From an uncultured Lachnospiraceae bacterium (GTDB lineage Bacteria > Bacillota > Clostridia > Lachnospirales > Lachnospiraceae), in assembly GCA_947626795.1 (NCBI GenBank), contig CANQTH010000025.1:1-35857 (forward strand): a stretch of DNA of 35,857 nucleotides, given 5' to 3'. A program made the translations under genes and the position numbers. Below the pieces are notes generated by a model. That model did no database searches. It was not told where the DNA came from and saw only the letters and a program-made list of their open reading frames with translations. This document shows, one piece after another, positions 1-8,527 of the stretch; positions within the stretch are counted from its first letter, which is position 1, and each line of letters opens with the position of its first letter.

Positions 1-327
1 TTGAGGAAATTGCTGAGCGAGCATAGGGCGGAGGTATGTGAGATGATATTGTTTGAATATGATGAGGAGGCGCATATCGCGAGCGAGAGGGAGATCGCGC
101 GGGAGGAAGGCCTGGAACAGGGGATGCGCCGCGGCCAAAAGCGTGGCAGCACCCTGACCCTGATCGCCATGACGAGGAAGAAGCTGCAGCGCGGGAAGTC
201 CCTGGAAGAAATTGCCGAGGACTTAGAGGAAGAGGAGCAGGCGCTGGAGCCGATCTACCGGGCAGTGTCGGAGAACCCGCAGAGAAGTCCGGAAGAGATC
301 CTGGAACTTCTGCCGGAGGATGCGTGA
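1..327 (+). CDS. Rpn family nuclease / putative transposase, C-terminal fragment
   Basis: Only the 3' end is present: the frame is open from the first base and stops at TGA 325-327, leaving 108 residues. The visible part resembles the C-terminal tail of Rpn proteins (PD-(D/E)XK recombination-promoting nucleases, often labelled putative transposase): a segment LSEHRAEV then LFEYDEE, a charged helix containing EREIAREEGLEQG, a Gly/Arg turn (GMRRGQKRG), and an acidic helix with alternating Glu and Leu. The catalytic core would lie upstream and is not seen. The TTG at position 1 is most likely an internal codon. These genes are usually multicopy in Lachnospiraceae genomes, and their cellular role is poorly defined. 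The family call is from tail motifs only, so it is moderately confident. Confidence 0.6.
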   Translation: MRKLLSEHRAEVCEMILFEYDEEAHIASEREIAREEGLEQGMRRGQKRGSTLTLIAMTRKKLQRGKSLEEIAEDLEEEEQALEPIYRAVSENPQRSPEEILELLPEDA

Positions 328-470
328 GCGGCAATTCCTTCGTTGCTCATTTTCTCTTTTTCACTTCCGTATTTTTACTGAAGCCATCGAAAGCAAAGTA
401 TCTTGCGGGAGCTTTGTGTTTTCTCTCTATTTAACAGGGAATTCGGAAAGTCAAGTTATTGTTTCACACA

Positions 471-498
471 GCATCCAGGCATCTTGCTGCCTGGATGC
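471..498. other. Perfect 11-bp hairpin in the 328-637 intergenic region
   Basis: GCATCCAGGCA (471-481) is the exact reverse complement of TGCCTGGATGC (488-498), with a 6-base loop. No T-run follows on either strand, so it is not a classical intrinsic terminator. It lies between the Rpn-like gene and the promoter of the LytTR gene and could be a weak terminator or a mobile palindrome. The rest of the 310-base gap holds only the promoter described next. Confidence 0.6.
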
Positions 499-572
499 GT
501 AAGAACATGAAACAGGGGTGAGCAGGCTTCATTTGTGAAGCGAATTTACTTCCTCTTCGGCGGGGCGGGCGT

Positions 573-601
573 TTGACAATCGGACGCATTGGTTTTATAA
601 T
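573..601 (+). promoter_or_regulatory. Sigma-A promoter of the LytTR regulator gene
   Basis: TTGACA at 573-578 and TATAAT at 596-601 are both exact consensus hexamers, separated by the optimal 17 bases. Transcription would start near 607-608 and leave a leader of about 30 bases. The downstream ribosome site GGGAGGGGAA (625-634) is very close to the GTG start at 638. Confidence 0.85.
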
Positions 602-637
602 GAAGAAAAACCAGGATGCCATGCGGGAGGGGAAGTT

Positions 638-1348
638 GTGGAAGAACAAGCGAAATTAGCGGCGGCCGTCTGCGACGACGACGGCCATGTGCATGACGCG
701 GTCGAGGGATTGATGCGCCTCTATGGGGAAGCGCGCGGGCTGTCCTGTGAATTGCGCCATTTGTATTCCGCGGAAGAATTGCTGGCGTTTGAAGGGACGC
801 CAGATTTTTTATTGCTGGACATCGATATGCCTGGGATGGATGGGATTGAGGCGGCGCGGGCGTTGGAACGGCAGGGGAAGGATTACCGGATCGTCATGCT
901 GACGGGGCGGGAGGACCGTTACAAGGACGCGTTCAAGATCGGGGCGTTCCGGTTTGTGACGAAGCCCATCGTGAAAGAGGAACTGTTTGAAGCTGTGGAC
1001 GGGGTGCTGGAGCGTCTGGCCGGGATGCGGAAGATCCGCGCGTGCTTAGACGGGGTGGAGCGCGAGATTTTCCAGAAAGATATCCTGTACCTTATGGCGG
1101 AGGGGAACGCCGTCCACATTTTTACGGAGCGTTCGGATTATCGGAGCGAGCAGCCCTTGAAGCAGTGGGCGGCCCAACTGGATCCGGGGCTGTTTTTTGC
1201 GTGCCACAGGAGCTATATCGTGAACTTGCGGAAGGTTCTGTCGCTGGAGAACGGCGCGGCGGTCCTGGCGACCGGGGAAAAAGTCCCGGTCGCGCGGCGC
1301 AGCAAGAAGGCGTTGGAACAGGAACTTTTGGCATGCGGCGCGAAATGA
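638..1348 (+). CDS. LytTR-family response regulator (AgrA/LytR type)
   Basis: A 236-residue two-domain regulator. The N-terminal receiver domain (about 8-125) has the acidic pocket D13-D15, the phospho-acceptor D61 in the context LLLDIDMPGMDG, the switch residue T89 and the conserved K109 of the VTKP motif. The C-terminal LytTR DNA-binding domain (about 135-232) carries the typical CHRSYIVNL segment. Proteins of this class bind direct repeats upstream of target promoters and often control quorum, bacteriocin or surface functions. GTG at 638 is chosen because it follows GGGAGGGG and is the first start after a strong promoter. No sensor histidine kinase lies next to it, so it is an orphan here. 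The MATE gene starts 25 bases downstream and probably shares the transcript. Confidence 0.9.
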   Translation: MEEQAKLAAAVCDDDGHVHDAVEGLMRLYGEARGLSCELRHLYSAEELLAFEGTPDFLLLDIDMPGMDGIEAARALERQGKDYRIVMLTGREDRYKDAFKIGAFRFVTKPIVKEELFEAVDGVLERLAGMRKIRACLDGVEREIFQKDILYLMAEGNAVHIFTERSDYRSEQPLKQWAAQLDPGLFFACHRSYIVNLRKVLSLENGAAVLATGEKVPVARRSKKALEQELLACGAK

Positions 1349-1372
1349 GAGAGGCAAAGGGGTGGGAATCAG

Positions 1373-2815
1373 ATGCGTGGGACGGAAGAGGATTTACAAT
1401 ATGAGAAAATGACAGCGACGCCTGTATCCAGGCTTATTTTTACGCTGTCCATACCAAGCGTGATCTCGATGCTGGTAAATAATATCTACAACCTTGTGGA
1501 CACGGCTTTTGTAGGGCGGCTCGGCACGAGCGCGAGCGGGGCGGTCGGGGTCGTCTTCGGATTCATGGCGGTCATACAGGCGTTTGGGTTCATGTTCGGG
1601 CAGGGCGCGGGCAGCATCCTTTCCCGGGAGCTTGGGAGGCGGGATCCGGAAAGCGCGTCGCGCTTTGCGTCCATGGGATTTTTTGCGTCCATGGGCTGCG
1701 GGCTTCTGATCGCGCTGGCGGGGTTCCTGTTTTTGGGGGATATCGTGATGCTGCTTGGAAGCACGGAAACCATTGCCCCGTATGCGAAAACGTATATCTC
1801 GTATATCCTGGCCGCGGCCCCGTTCATGTGCGGAAGCCTGACTCTGAACAATATCCTGCGTTACGAGGGGAAAGCGGCTCTTGGCATGGTCGGGCTGATG
1901 ACGGGCGCGGTCCTGAACATGGCGGGCGACCCGATCCTCATGTTTGGCTTCCATATGGGGATCGCAGGCGCGGGCCTGTCCACGGCGTTAAGCCAGATCG
2001 TCAGTTGGGGGATCTTGCTTTTTATGTTTTTGTCGGGGAAAACGGAATCCAGGATCAGCATCCGAAACGTGGGGAAAGGGGACGTGTCGCAGCTTTTCAA
2101 CATCATGGCGACTGGCTTCCCAAGCCTGCTCCGGCAGGGGCTGAACAGCTTTAACACGGTGCTGCTCAATTCGCAGTGCGCGGCATATGGGGACGCGGCG
2201 GTCGCGGGCATGAGCATTGTTTCGAGGATCATTTTCTTCGCGTTCTCCATCGCGCTCGGGATCGGGCAGGGATTCCAGCCTGTCTCCGCATTCAATTACG
2301 GCGCGGGGAAATATGGGCGTATCCGGAAAGGATTCCGCTTTACGGCAGCCGCCGCTGAAGGGATCATCTTTGTCGGGTGCGCGGTCTTGTTCCTTTTTTC
2401 GGAGGAACTGGTCGCGGTGTTCCGGGACGACCCGGAGGTTGTCGCGGTCGGGGCGCGGGCGCTCCGGCTTCAGGCCCTGGCGAACCTGCTGCTCCCGTTT
2501 TGTATGACGACGGAAATGCTGTTCCAAAGCACGGGGAAACGGCTTGGCGCGTCGCTGCTCTCAGCGTTCCGAAACGGCCTTTTGTTCATCCCTCTGATCC
2601 TGCTGCTGCCGCGTTTCCGCGGGCTTGCGGGGATACAGGAGGCGCAGCCGCGATCCTCCTGTCGTTCCCTGCCGCGCTCCTTTTCGCGGCCTGGTTTTTC
2701 CGGAGGCTGCCGAAAGGGGAAACGACAGAAAAGAGCGGAGCGTGAGCCGGATTCCCACTCGGCAAAATTTACACGTTCTTACGGACTTTGCGGCAAGTGC
2801 AAAGTCCTGGGCTGA
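1373..2815 (+). CDS. MATE family efflux transporter, C-terminus frameshifted
   Basis: A multidrug/toxin extrusion (MATE) membrane transporter expected to have 12 helices and to export organic cations or drugs in exchange for Na+ or H+. Residues 1 to about 424 read cleanly as the family: the motif NNIYNLVDTAFVGRLG near the start, repeated hydrophobic segments, and LAGIQEAQP near the end, where the last helix begins. The frame then breaks near 2640-2660. The expected C-terminus (LLSFPAALLFAAWFFRRLP) continues in another frame of the same strand to TGA at 2745. As read, the protein instead carries a basic 50-residue tail that runs into the hairpin repeat downstream and stops at 2815. AAAGGGG (1356-1362) supports the start. 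It is either a natural frameshift or a base error; loss of the last helix may or may not abolish transport. Confidence 0.85.
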   Translation: MRGTEEDLQYEKMTATPVSRLIFTLSIPSVISMLVNNIYNLVDTAFVGRLGTSASGAVGVVFGFMAVIQAFGFMFGQGAGSILSRELGRRDPESASRFASMGFFASMGCGLLIALAGFLFLGDIVMLLGSTETIAPYAKTYISYILAAAPFMCGSLTLNNILRYEGKAALGMVGLMTGAVLNMAGDPILMFGFHMGIAGAGLSTALSQIVSWGILLFMFLSGKTESRISIRNVGKGDVSQLFNIMATGFPSLLRQGLNSFNTVLLNSQCAAYGDAAVAGMSIVSRIIFFAFSIALGIGQGFQPVSAFNYGAGKYGRIRKGFRFTAAAAEGIIFVGCAVLFLFSEELVAVFRDDPEVVAVGARALRLQALANLLLPFCMTTEMLFQSTGKRLGASLLSAFRNGLLFIPLILLLPRFRGLAGIQEAQPRSSCRSLPRSFSRPGFSGGCRKGKRQKRAEREPDSHSAKFTRSYGLCGKCKVLG

Positions 2816-2826
2816 ACTGTTACTGC
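2783..2826 (+). repeat. Dispersed hairpin repeat, copy 1
   Basis: A perfect 9-bp stem, GGACTTTGC (2783-2791) and GCAAAGTCC (2799-2807) with a 7-base loop, followed by CTGGGCTGAACTGTTACTG. The same architecture, a CTTTGCG/CGCAAAG stem followed by CTGGGC-n-GTTAC-n-GAAT, recurs at 27129-27430 and 32113-32156 in the same orientation. It overlaps the out-of-frame tail of the MATE gene. Confidence 0.7.
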
Positions 2827-2856
2827 GGAATTTCAAAAAATTTCAATTTTCAGATG

Positions 2857-2870
2857 CAAACAAATGTTTG
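2857..2870. promoter_or_regulatory. Candidate LexA (SOS) box upstream of uvrB
   Basis: CAAACAAATGTTTG has perfect 5-bp inverted arms (CAAAC / GTTTG) around AAAT. Against the Gram-positive SOS consensus CGAACRNRYGTTYC it differs at two positions only, G2 to A and C14 to G. It lies 7 bases upstream of the -35 box of the promoter leading to uvrB, a classical SOS gene, so LexA binding here could block RNA polymerase. The operator assignment is inferred from sequence and position. Confidence 0.6.
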
Positions 2871-2877
2871 TGCTTTG

Positions 2878-2906
2878 TAGACAAGAGCGAATGAATATGA
2901 TATAAT
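2878..2906 (+). promoter_or_regulatory. Sigma-A promoter of uvrB(A)
   Basis: TAGACA (2878-2883), a 17-base spacer and TATAAT (2901-2906), with an extended -10 TG at 2898-2899. Transcription would start near 2913 and give a leader of about 210 bases before uvrB. Confidence 0.75.
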
Positions 2907-3016
2907 TTGCCCTAAAGTGGAATCATTAGATGAGATGGAAGCGTTGAAATGCGGCGTATACTGTTCCTTTGGTTTTATGATTTTCGTTTGGCATGGAAAA
3001 GATAAATGAGTAACCC

Positions 3017-3071
3017 AAATTCGTCGAAAGACTTTTTTTCGGGAAAACAGGATATCTGCTTCGACGAATTT
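3017..3071. other. 12-bp inverted repeat in the uvrB leader
   Basis: AAATTCGTCGAA (3017-3028) is the exact reverse complement of TTCGACGAATTT (3060-3071), separated by 31 bases that include a T7 run. In RNA this would close a long stem about 50 bases before the uvrB start and just upstream of its ribosome site (AGAGGAG, 3106-3112). It may be a leader structure or a protein-binding palindrome. No known riboswitch was recognised. Confidence 0.65.
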
Positions 3072-3123
3072 TAGGCGAATGCACGAACTTTCTGACTATG
3101 AAAATAGAGGAGATTTTGAACCT

Positions 3124-5106
3124 ATGTTGTTCAAATTGCACAGTGATTATAAACCCACCGGCGACCAGCCGCAGGCGATCGAAGCCCTTGTCAGGGGATT
3201 TCAGGAGGGCAATCAATTCCAGACTTTACTGGGGGTTACGGGATCCGGCAAGACCTTCACGATGGCGAATGTGATACAGCAGTTACAGAAGCCGACTTTG
3301 GTAATAGCGCACAATAAGACGTTAGCTGCCCAGTTATACAGCGAGTTCAAGGAATTTTTTCCGGAAAACGCGGTAGAGTATTTTGTGAGCTATTACGATT
3401 ATTATCAGCCGGAAGCCTATGTGCCGTCCACAGATACGTACATCGCGAAAGATTCCTCCATTAACGAAGAGATCGACAAGCTGCGCCTTTCCGCCACGGC
3501 CGCGCTTGTGGAGCGCAGGGACGTGGTCGTCATCGCGTCGGTGTCCTGCATTTACGGGTTGGGCAGCCCGGAAGACTACCTGGGGATGATGGTGTCTTTG
3601 CGTCCGGGCATGGAAAAGGACCGGGACGAGGTGATCCGCGCGCTGATCGATATCCAGTACACGCGCAGCGACATGGATTTCCACAGGGGGACGTTCCGCG
3701 TGCGTGGGGACGTCGTGGAGATCTTCCCGGCGAACTATGGGGAGACGGCCGTGCGGGTAGAGTTTTTCGGAGATGAGATAGACCGGATCGCGGAAATAGA
3801 CGTCCTGACCGGGGAGATCAAGAGCAGGCTGGAGCATTTTGCCGTGTTCCCGGCGTCCCATTATGTCGTGCCGCAGGAAAAGATCTGGAAGGCGTGTGGG
3901 GAGATCGAGAAAGAGTTAGAAGAGCGCGTGCGCTTTTTTAAGGGGGAGGACAAGCTCTTAGAGGCGCAGCGGATCGCGGAGCGGACGAATTTTGACGTCG
4001 AGATGCTCAAGGAGACGGGATTCTGCAGCGGCATCGAGAACTACTCGCGCCATCTGGCGGGGCTTCCGGCAGGTGCGACGCCGCATACGCTGATGGATTA
4101 TTTCAAGGACGATTTCCTGATCATCGTGGACGAGTCCCATATCACGATACCGCAGGTGCGGGGGATGTACGCGGGCGACCAGTCCCGGAAGACGACGCTG
4201 GTGGATTACGGCTTCCGCCTCCCGTCGGCCAAAGACAACCGCCCCCTGAATTTTGAGGAATTTGAAGGCAAGATCGATCAGATGCTGTTTGTGTCGGCGA
4301 CGCCGAACGTCTATGAGGAAGAGCATGAGCTTCTGCGGGCGGAGCAGATCATCCGCCCGACCGGGCTGCTGGATCCCAGGGTGGAGGTGCGCCCGGTCGA
4401 AGGGCAGATCGACGACCTGATCGGGGAAGTCAACCGGGAGGCGGCGGCCCATAATAAAGTCCTGGTCACGACGCTTACGAAGAAGATGGCGGAGGATCTG
4501 ACCGATTATATGCGCGAGGTAGGCATCCGGGTAAAATATCTCCATTCCGACATCGACGCGTTGGAGCGCGCGGAGATCATCCGCGACCTGCGGCTGGACA
4601 TCTTCGACGTGCTGGTGGGCATTAATCTGCTGCGCGAGGGGCTGGACATCCCGGAGATCACGCTCGTGGCGATCCTGGACGCGGACAAGGAAGGGTTCCT
4701 GCGCTCGGAGACGTCCCTCATCCAGACGATCGGGCGGGCGGCGCGCAATTCGGAAGGGCATGTCATCATGTACGCGGACGTCGTCACGGAGTCCATGCGT
4801 GTCGCGATCGAGGAGACGGAGCGCAGGCGCGGCATCCAGGAAGCCTATAATAAAGAGCATGGGATCACCCCGGAGACGATCAAGAAGTCCGTCCGCGACC
4901 TGATCAGCATTTCCAAGAAAGTCGCCAAGGAGGAATACCGTTTCGAGAAAGACCCGGAATCCATGGGCAGGAAGGAATTGGAGAAGCTGATCGCGGAGAT
5001 CCAGAAGAAGATGAAGGCGGCTGCGGCGGAGCTGAATTTTGAGGCTGCGGCGGAGCTGCGCGATAAGATGATAGAGCTGAAGAAGAATTTGCGGGACCTG
5101 CAGTGA
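3124..5106 (+). CDS. uvrB: Excinuclease ABC subunit B
   Basis: UvrB, the damage-verifying helicase-like subunit of nucleotide excision repair; it is loaded by UvrA and then recruits UvrC. 660 residues, the usual family length. Residues 37-44 (GVTGSGKT) form Walker A; the damage-probing beta-hairpin follows around 90-126 ([15 protein letters not shown]); the later helicase motifs include [10 protein letters not shown] and the QTIGRAARN motif VI. The C-terminal UVR helix pair (about 620-655, [13 protein letters not shown]) contacts UvrC. The ATG at 3124 is preferred over the in-frame ATG at 3079 because the protein then begins [16 protein letters not shown], as family members do, and AGAGGAG lies 11 bases upstream. 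uvrA follows in the same direction, and the candidate SOS box upstream fits damage induction. Confidence 0.98.
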   Translation: MLFKLHSDYKPTGDQPQAIEALVRGFQEGNQFQTLLGVTGSGKTFTMANVIQQLQKPTLVIAHNKTLAAQLYSEFKEFFPENAVEYFVSYYDYYQPEAYVPSTDTYIAKDSSINEEIDKLRLSATAALVERRDVVVIASVSCIYGLGSPEDYLGMMVSLRPGMEKDRDEVIRALIDIQYTRSDMDFHRGTFRVRGDVVEIFPANYGETAVRVEFFGDEIDRIAEIDVLTGEIKSRLEHFAVFPASHYVVPQEKIWKACGEIEKELEERVRFFKGEDKLLEAQRIAERTNFDVEMLKETGFCSGIENYSRHLAGLPAGATPHTLMDYFKDDFLIIVDESHITIPQVRGMYAGDQSRKTTLVDYGFRLPSAKDNRPLNFEEFEGKIDQMLFVSATPNVYEEEHELLRAEQIIRPTGLLDPRVEVRPVEGQIDDLIGEVNREAAAHNKVLVTTLTKKMAEDLTDYMREVGIRVKYLHSDIDALERAEIIRDLRLDIFDVLVGINLLREGLDIPEITLVAILDADKEGFLRSETSLIQTIGRAARNSEGHVIMYADVVTESMRVAIEETERRRGIQEAYNKEHGITPETIKKSVRDLISISKKVAKEEYRFEKDPESMGRKELEKLIAEIQKKMKAAAAELNFEAAAELRDKMIELKKNLRDLQ

Positions 5107-5123
5107 TGGGACCAGATGCGGGG

Positions 5124-5227
5124 GCGCACAGGGATTTGGATCAGAAGATGCCTGCAAGCGGGAGAGCTTTGCGCTCTCACTCGCTTGCTCCCTCGCGCAT
5201 AGGGATCCGGATCAGAAGATGCCTGCA
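5124..5227 (+). repeat. 33-bp direct repeat in the uvrB-uvrA gap
   Basis: GCGCAnAGGGATnnGGATCAGAAGATGCCTGCA occurs at 5124-5156 and again at 5195-5227, 71 bases apart, with about three mismatches. Between the copies is a hairpin: AAGCG-GAGAGC at 5156-5167 pairs with GCTCTC-CGCTT at 5173-5186, with a bulge. The uvrB-uvrA gap holds nothing else apart from the uvrA ribosome site. Confidence 0.7.
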
Positions 5228-5316
5228 GGAGCAGGCCCGGATCTCACGCCAAGGCCCGCAGGCAAGGCTTGCGCGCAGGACCCGGTTCGGCTGACAGGCA
5301 GAAGGAGTCATGGGAA

Positions 5317-8154
5317 ATGGAAAGACCAGAGAGAAAATATATCAAGATACGCGGCGCAAACGAGCATAACCTGAAGAACTTAGACGTGGATATCCCGCGG
5401 AACGAGTTTGTCGTGTTCACCGGGCTGAGCGGGTCGGGGAAGTCCTCGCTTGCGTTCGACACGATCTATGCCGAGGGGCAGCGCAGGTACATGGAATCGC
5501 TTTCCTCATACGCCAGGCAGTTCTTGGGGCAGATGGAAAAGCCGAACGTGGAGAAGATCGAGGGGCTTTCCCCGGCGATCTCCATCGACCAGAAGTCCAC
5601 GAACCGCAACCCCCGCTCCACGGTCGGGACCGTGACGGAGATCTACGACTATTTCCGCCTGCTGTACGCGAGGATCGGGATCCCGCATTGCCCGGTATGC
5701 GGCAGGGAGATCAGGAAGCAGTCCGTGGATCAGATGGTGGATCAGATCATGTCCCTGCCCGAAGGGAGCAGGATCCAACTGCTCGCTCCGGTCGTGCGCG
5801 GGCGCAAGGGCATGCACCAGAAGCTGTTCGAGCGGGCGAAGCGCAGCGGCTACGTCCGCGTCCAGGTAGACGGGAACGTCTATGAGCTGACGGAAGAGAT
5901 CCCGCTGGAAAAAAACGTCAAGCATGACATTGAGATCGTCGTGGACCGCCTGATCGTGAAGCCGGGGATCGAGAAGCGCCTCACGGATTCCGTGGAAAAC
6001 GTGCTGGAGCTTGCGGACGGCTTGCTCATGGTGGACGTCATCGGGGGTGAGACGGTGAATTTTTCCCAGAGCTTTTCCTGCCCCGACTGCGGCGTCAGCG
6101 TTGACGAGATCGAGCCGAGGAGCTTTTCGTTCAACAACCCGTTCGGCGCATGCCCGGAATGTTACGGGCTGGGCTACCGGATGGAGTTTGACGAGGATCT
6201 GATGATACCGGACAGGTCGCTTAGCCTTTCGGAAGGCGCGATCCAGGTGATGGGCTGGCAGTCCAGCGCGGAGAAGGGGAGCTTTACCCATGCGACGTTA
6301 GAGGCGCTGGCGGAAGAATACAAGTTCAGCCTGGATACGCCGTACGGGGAGCTGCCGCCCAAGATCCGCCATGTCCTGATCCATGGGACGGGCGGGAAGG
6401 AAGTCAAGGTGCATTATAAGGGGCAGCGTGGGGAAGGCGTTTACGACGTGGCGTTTGAAGGGCTGATCCGGAATGTGGAGCGGCGTTACCGGGAGACGGG
6501 ATCGGATACGATGAAGCAGGAATATGAGACGTTCATGCGCGTGACGCCCTGCAAGGCCTGCGGCGGCCAGCGCCTGAAACGATCCTCCCTTGCCGTGACG
6601 GTCGCGGACAAGAATATCCATGAGGTGACATCAATGTCCATCCGGGACCTGCAGGCGTTCCTGGAAGGGCTGGAGCTGAGCAGGCAGCAGCAGTTGATCG
6701 GCGCGCAGATCTTAAAGGAGATCAAGGCGCGGGTCGGCTTTCTGGTGGACGTCGGGCTGGAATACCTGACGCTCTCCCGGGCGACCGGGACGCTTTCCGG
6801 CGGGGAGGCGCAGCGCATCCGCTTAGCGACGCAGATCGGGTCGGGGCTTGTGGGCGTGGCTTATATCCTGGACGAGCCGAGCATCGGGCTTCACCAGCGC
6901 GACAACGACAAGCTGCTAAGCACGTTAAAGAGCCTGAAGGATCTGGGGAACACGCTGATCGTGGTGGAGCATGACGAAGAGACGATGCTTGCGGCGGACC
7001 ATATCGTGGATATCGGGCCGGGCGCAGGGGAGCATGGCGGCCGTCTCGTGGCGCAGGGGACGGCGCAGGAGATCATGGCAAGCCCGGATTCCATTACCGG
7101 GGCCTATCTGAGCGGGAAAAAGAAGATCCCCGTCCCAAAGGAGCGGAGGAAGCCGACCGGGTTCTTGAAGATCAAGGGGGCGCGGGAAAATAACCTGCGC
7201 GGCATTGACGTGGACATCCCGCTGGGCGTCATGACCTGCGTGACGGGCGTGTCCGGGTCGGGCAAGTCCTCCCTGACGAACGAGATCCTGTACAAGCGGC
7301 TTGCCCGGGACTTGAACCGCGCGCGTGTGATCCCCGGGAAACACAGGGCCATCGAGGGGATGGAGCAGTTGGACAAAGTCATCGACATCGACCAGTCCCC
7401 GATCGGACGGACGCCGCGTTCCAACCCCGCGACGTATACAGGGGTGTTCGACCAGATCCGGGAGCTGTTCGCCACGACGCCGGACGCGAAGGCGAAAGGC
7501 TACTCGAAGGGGCGGTTCAGCTTTAATGTCAAGGGCGGGCGGTGCGAGGCGTGCGCCGGGGACGGCATCTTAAAGATCGAGATGCATTTCCTGCCGGACG
7601 TCTACGTCCCGTGCGAGGTCTGCGGCGGGAAACGCTACAACCGGGAGACGCTGGAGGTAAAATACAAAGGGAAGAGCATCTACGACGTGCTGGACATGAC
7701 GGTGGAGGAAGCCCTGGAATTTTTCGGGAACGTCCCGTCCATCCGCAGGAAGATCGAGACGCTCTACGACGTGGGGCTTTCCTATATCAAGCTGGGGCAG
7801 CCGTCGACGACGCTTTCCGGCGGGGAGGCGCAGCGCATCAAGCTGGCGACGGAACTGAGCAGGCGCAGCACGGGGAAGACGATCTACATTTTGGACGAGC
7901 CGACCACGGGGCTTCATTTCGCGGATGTGCATAAGCTGACGGAGATCCTGCGCCGCTTAGCGGAGGGCGGCAACACGGTCGTCGTCATCGAGCATAACCT
8001 GGACGTGATCAAGACGGCGGACTATATCATCGACATGGGCCCGGAAGGCGGGGACGGCGGCGGGACGGTCGTCGCCCAGGGAACGCCGGAGGAGGTCGCG
8101 GCGAACGAGGCGTCTTTCACGGGGCGGTATATTCGGAAATATCTGGGAAATTGA
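5317..8154 (+). CDS. uvrA: Excinuclease ABC subunit A
   Basis: UvrA, the dimeric ABC-type ATPase that scans DNA for bulky lesions and delivers UvrB in nucleotide excision repair. 945 residues, the normal length. It contains two ABC modules. The first has Walker A GLSGSGKS (36-43), a zinc-binding CPVC module, a second Cys pair set (CPDC, CPEC) and the signature [12 protein letters not shown] with [10 protein letters not shown]. The second has Walker A GVSGSGKS (644-651), the large zinc module CEAC ... CEVC, and the signature [12 protein letters not shown] with [13 protein letters not shown] 5317 is chosen because AAGGAG (5302-5307) sits 9 bases upstream and [14 protein letters not shown] is the usual beginning. 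It lies 210 bases after uvrB and probably belongs to the same transcript. Confidence 0.98.
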   Translation: MERPERKYIKIRGANEHNLKNLDVDIPRNEFVVFTGLSGSGKSSLAFDTIYAEGQRRYMESLSSYARQFLGQMEKPNVEKIEGLSPAISIDQKSTNRNPRSTVGTVTEIYDYFRLLYARIGIPHCPVCGREIRKQSVDQMVDQIMSLPEGSRIQLLAPVVRGRKGMHQKLFERAKRSGYVRVQVDGNVYELTEEIPLEKNVKHDIEIVVDRLIVKPGIEKRLTDSVENVLELADGLLMVDVIGGETVNFSQSFSCPDCGVSVDEIEPRSFSFNNPFGACPECYGLGYRMEFDEDLMIPDRSLSLSEGAIQVMGWQSSAEKGSFTHATLEALAEEYKFSLDTPYGELPPKIRHVLIHGTGGKEVKVHYKGQRGEGVYDVAFEGLIRNVERRYRETGSDTMKQEYETFMRVTPCKACGGQRLKRSSLAVTVADKNIHEVTSMSIRDLQAFLEGLELSRQQQLIGAQILKEIKARVGFLVDVGLEYLTLSRATGTLSGGEAQRIRLATQIGSGLVGVAYILDEPSIGLHQRDNDKLLSTLKSLKDLGNTLIVVEHDEETMLAADHIVDIGPGAGEHGGRLVAQGTAQEIMASPDSITGAYLSGKKKIPVPKERRKPTGFLKIKGARENNLRGIDVDIPLGVMTCVTGVSGSGKSSLTNEILYKRLARDLNRARVIPGKHRAIEGMEQLDKVIDIDQSPIGRTPRSNPATYTGVFDQIRELFATTPDAKAKGYSKGRFSFNVKGGRCEACAGDGILKIEMHFLPDVYVPCEVCGGKRYNRETLEVKYKGKSIYDVLDMTVEEALEFFGNVPSIRRKIETLYDVGLSYIKLGQPSTTLSGGEAQRIKLATELSRRSTGKTIYILDEPTTGLHFADVHKLTEILRRLAEGGNTVVVIEHNLDVIKTADYIIDMGPEGGDGGGTVVAQGTPEEVAANEASFTGRYIRKYLGN

Positions 8155-8245
8155 CGGAAATTCTTAAGATACTATAAACTTTTATAAGAAATGATACGAA
8201 AAAAATTAAGAATGGATGTTTTTTGATATTTTGCTAAAAAATACT
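8155..8245. other. AT-rich uvrA-mbl spacer with weak terminator-like symmetry
   Basis: This AT-rich stretch contains ATTCTTAA (8160-8167) matched by TTAAGAAT (8206-8213), with a nested TATAAA-ct-TTTATA hairpin at 8173-8186, followed by a T6 run near 8219. The stem is all AT with a long loop, so it would be at best a weak end for the uvr transcript. No gene was found here. Confidence 0.35.
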
Positions 8246-8273
8246 TTGAAAATTACGGATGATTGTATATAAT
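8246..8273 (+). promoter_or_regulatory. Sigma-A promoter of the mbl-flagellar operon
   Basis: TTGAAA (8246-8251), a 16-base spacer and TATAAT (8268-8273). Transcription would begin near 8280, leaving a leader of about 248 bases before mbl. Confidence 0.7.
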
Positions 8274-8279
8274 GTAACT

Positions 8280-8520
8280 ATATATGGAAAAATAAGTTTT
8301 GATCAGCACGGGAGAACCAGGCCATTTCCGGCCATGGCCCGGGAAATAGGTGAGAGAAGGGCGATTGCCCGGCGCGGGCGGAAGCACCTGCGGTTTTGCG
8401 CGCAAAAGCGCGGCCCGGGGAACAGCCCGCCGCCGCAGGCGGCCGATGGGCGGCTGCGCAGCAGCCGTGGAGGTGCCGGGCGGCCGTGCCAAGAAGCTCA
8501 GATAGGGAAACGAAAGGGGA
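8280..8520 (+). promoter_or_regulatory. GC-rich structured 5' leader of mbl, unknown class
   Basis: The leader changes abruptly from AT-rich to very GC-rich. AGGTG (8348-8352) can pair with CACCT (8385-8389), enclosing the hairpin GGGC-GATT-GCCC (8359-8370). The same CACCT segment, extended to GCACCT (8384-8389), can instead pair with AGGTGC (8471-8476), close to the mbl ribosome site. A 14-base palindrome TTTTGCGCGCAAAA lies at about 8393-8406. Mutually exclusive pairings are typical of cis-regulatory leaders, but no known riboswitch core was recognised, and such pairings are easy to find by chance in GC-rich DNA. Confidence 0.4.
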
Positions 8521-8527
8521 CAATCGA

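Noticed and set aside
1-3. TTG at position 1 as the true start of the first gene
   Set aside because: The window simply begins inside the frame; no upstream ribosome site can be seen, and the visible segment is only the tail of a longer family.
471-498. Intrinsic terminator
   Set aside because: The stem is strong but there is no T-run on either strand; the same objection applies to the hairpins at 2783-2807 and 25938-25954.
320-502. 60-codon plus-strand frame after the Rpn fragment
   Set aside because: Starts inside the preceding gene, has no ribosome site and runs through the hairpin; no recognisable protein.
2935-3009. 24-codon open frame in the uvrB leader, possible leader peptide
   Set aside because: No ribosome site of quality upstream and no run of regulatory codons; likely chance.
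3958-5157. Long minus-strand open frame opposite uvrB
   Set aside because: A shadow of uvrB with Arg/Leu/Asp-rich, family-less translation; same for the long antisense frames at 20405-22012 and 21969-23549.
8280-8520. Known riboswitch (c-di-GMP, c-di-AMP, TPP, cobalamin) in the mbl leader
   Set aside because: None of the conserved core motifs of these classes could be found; kept only as an unknown structured leader.
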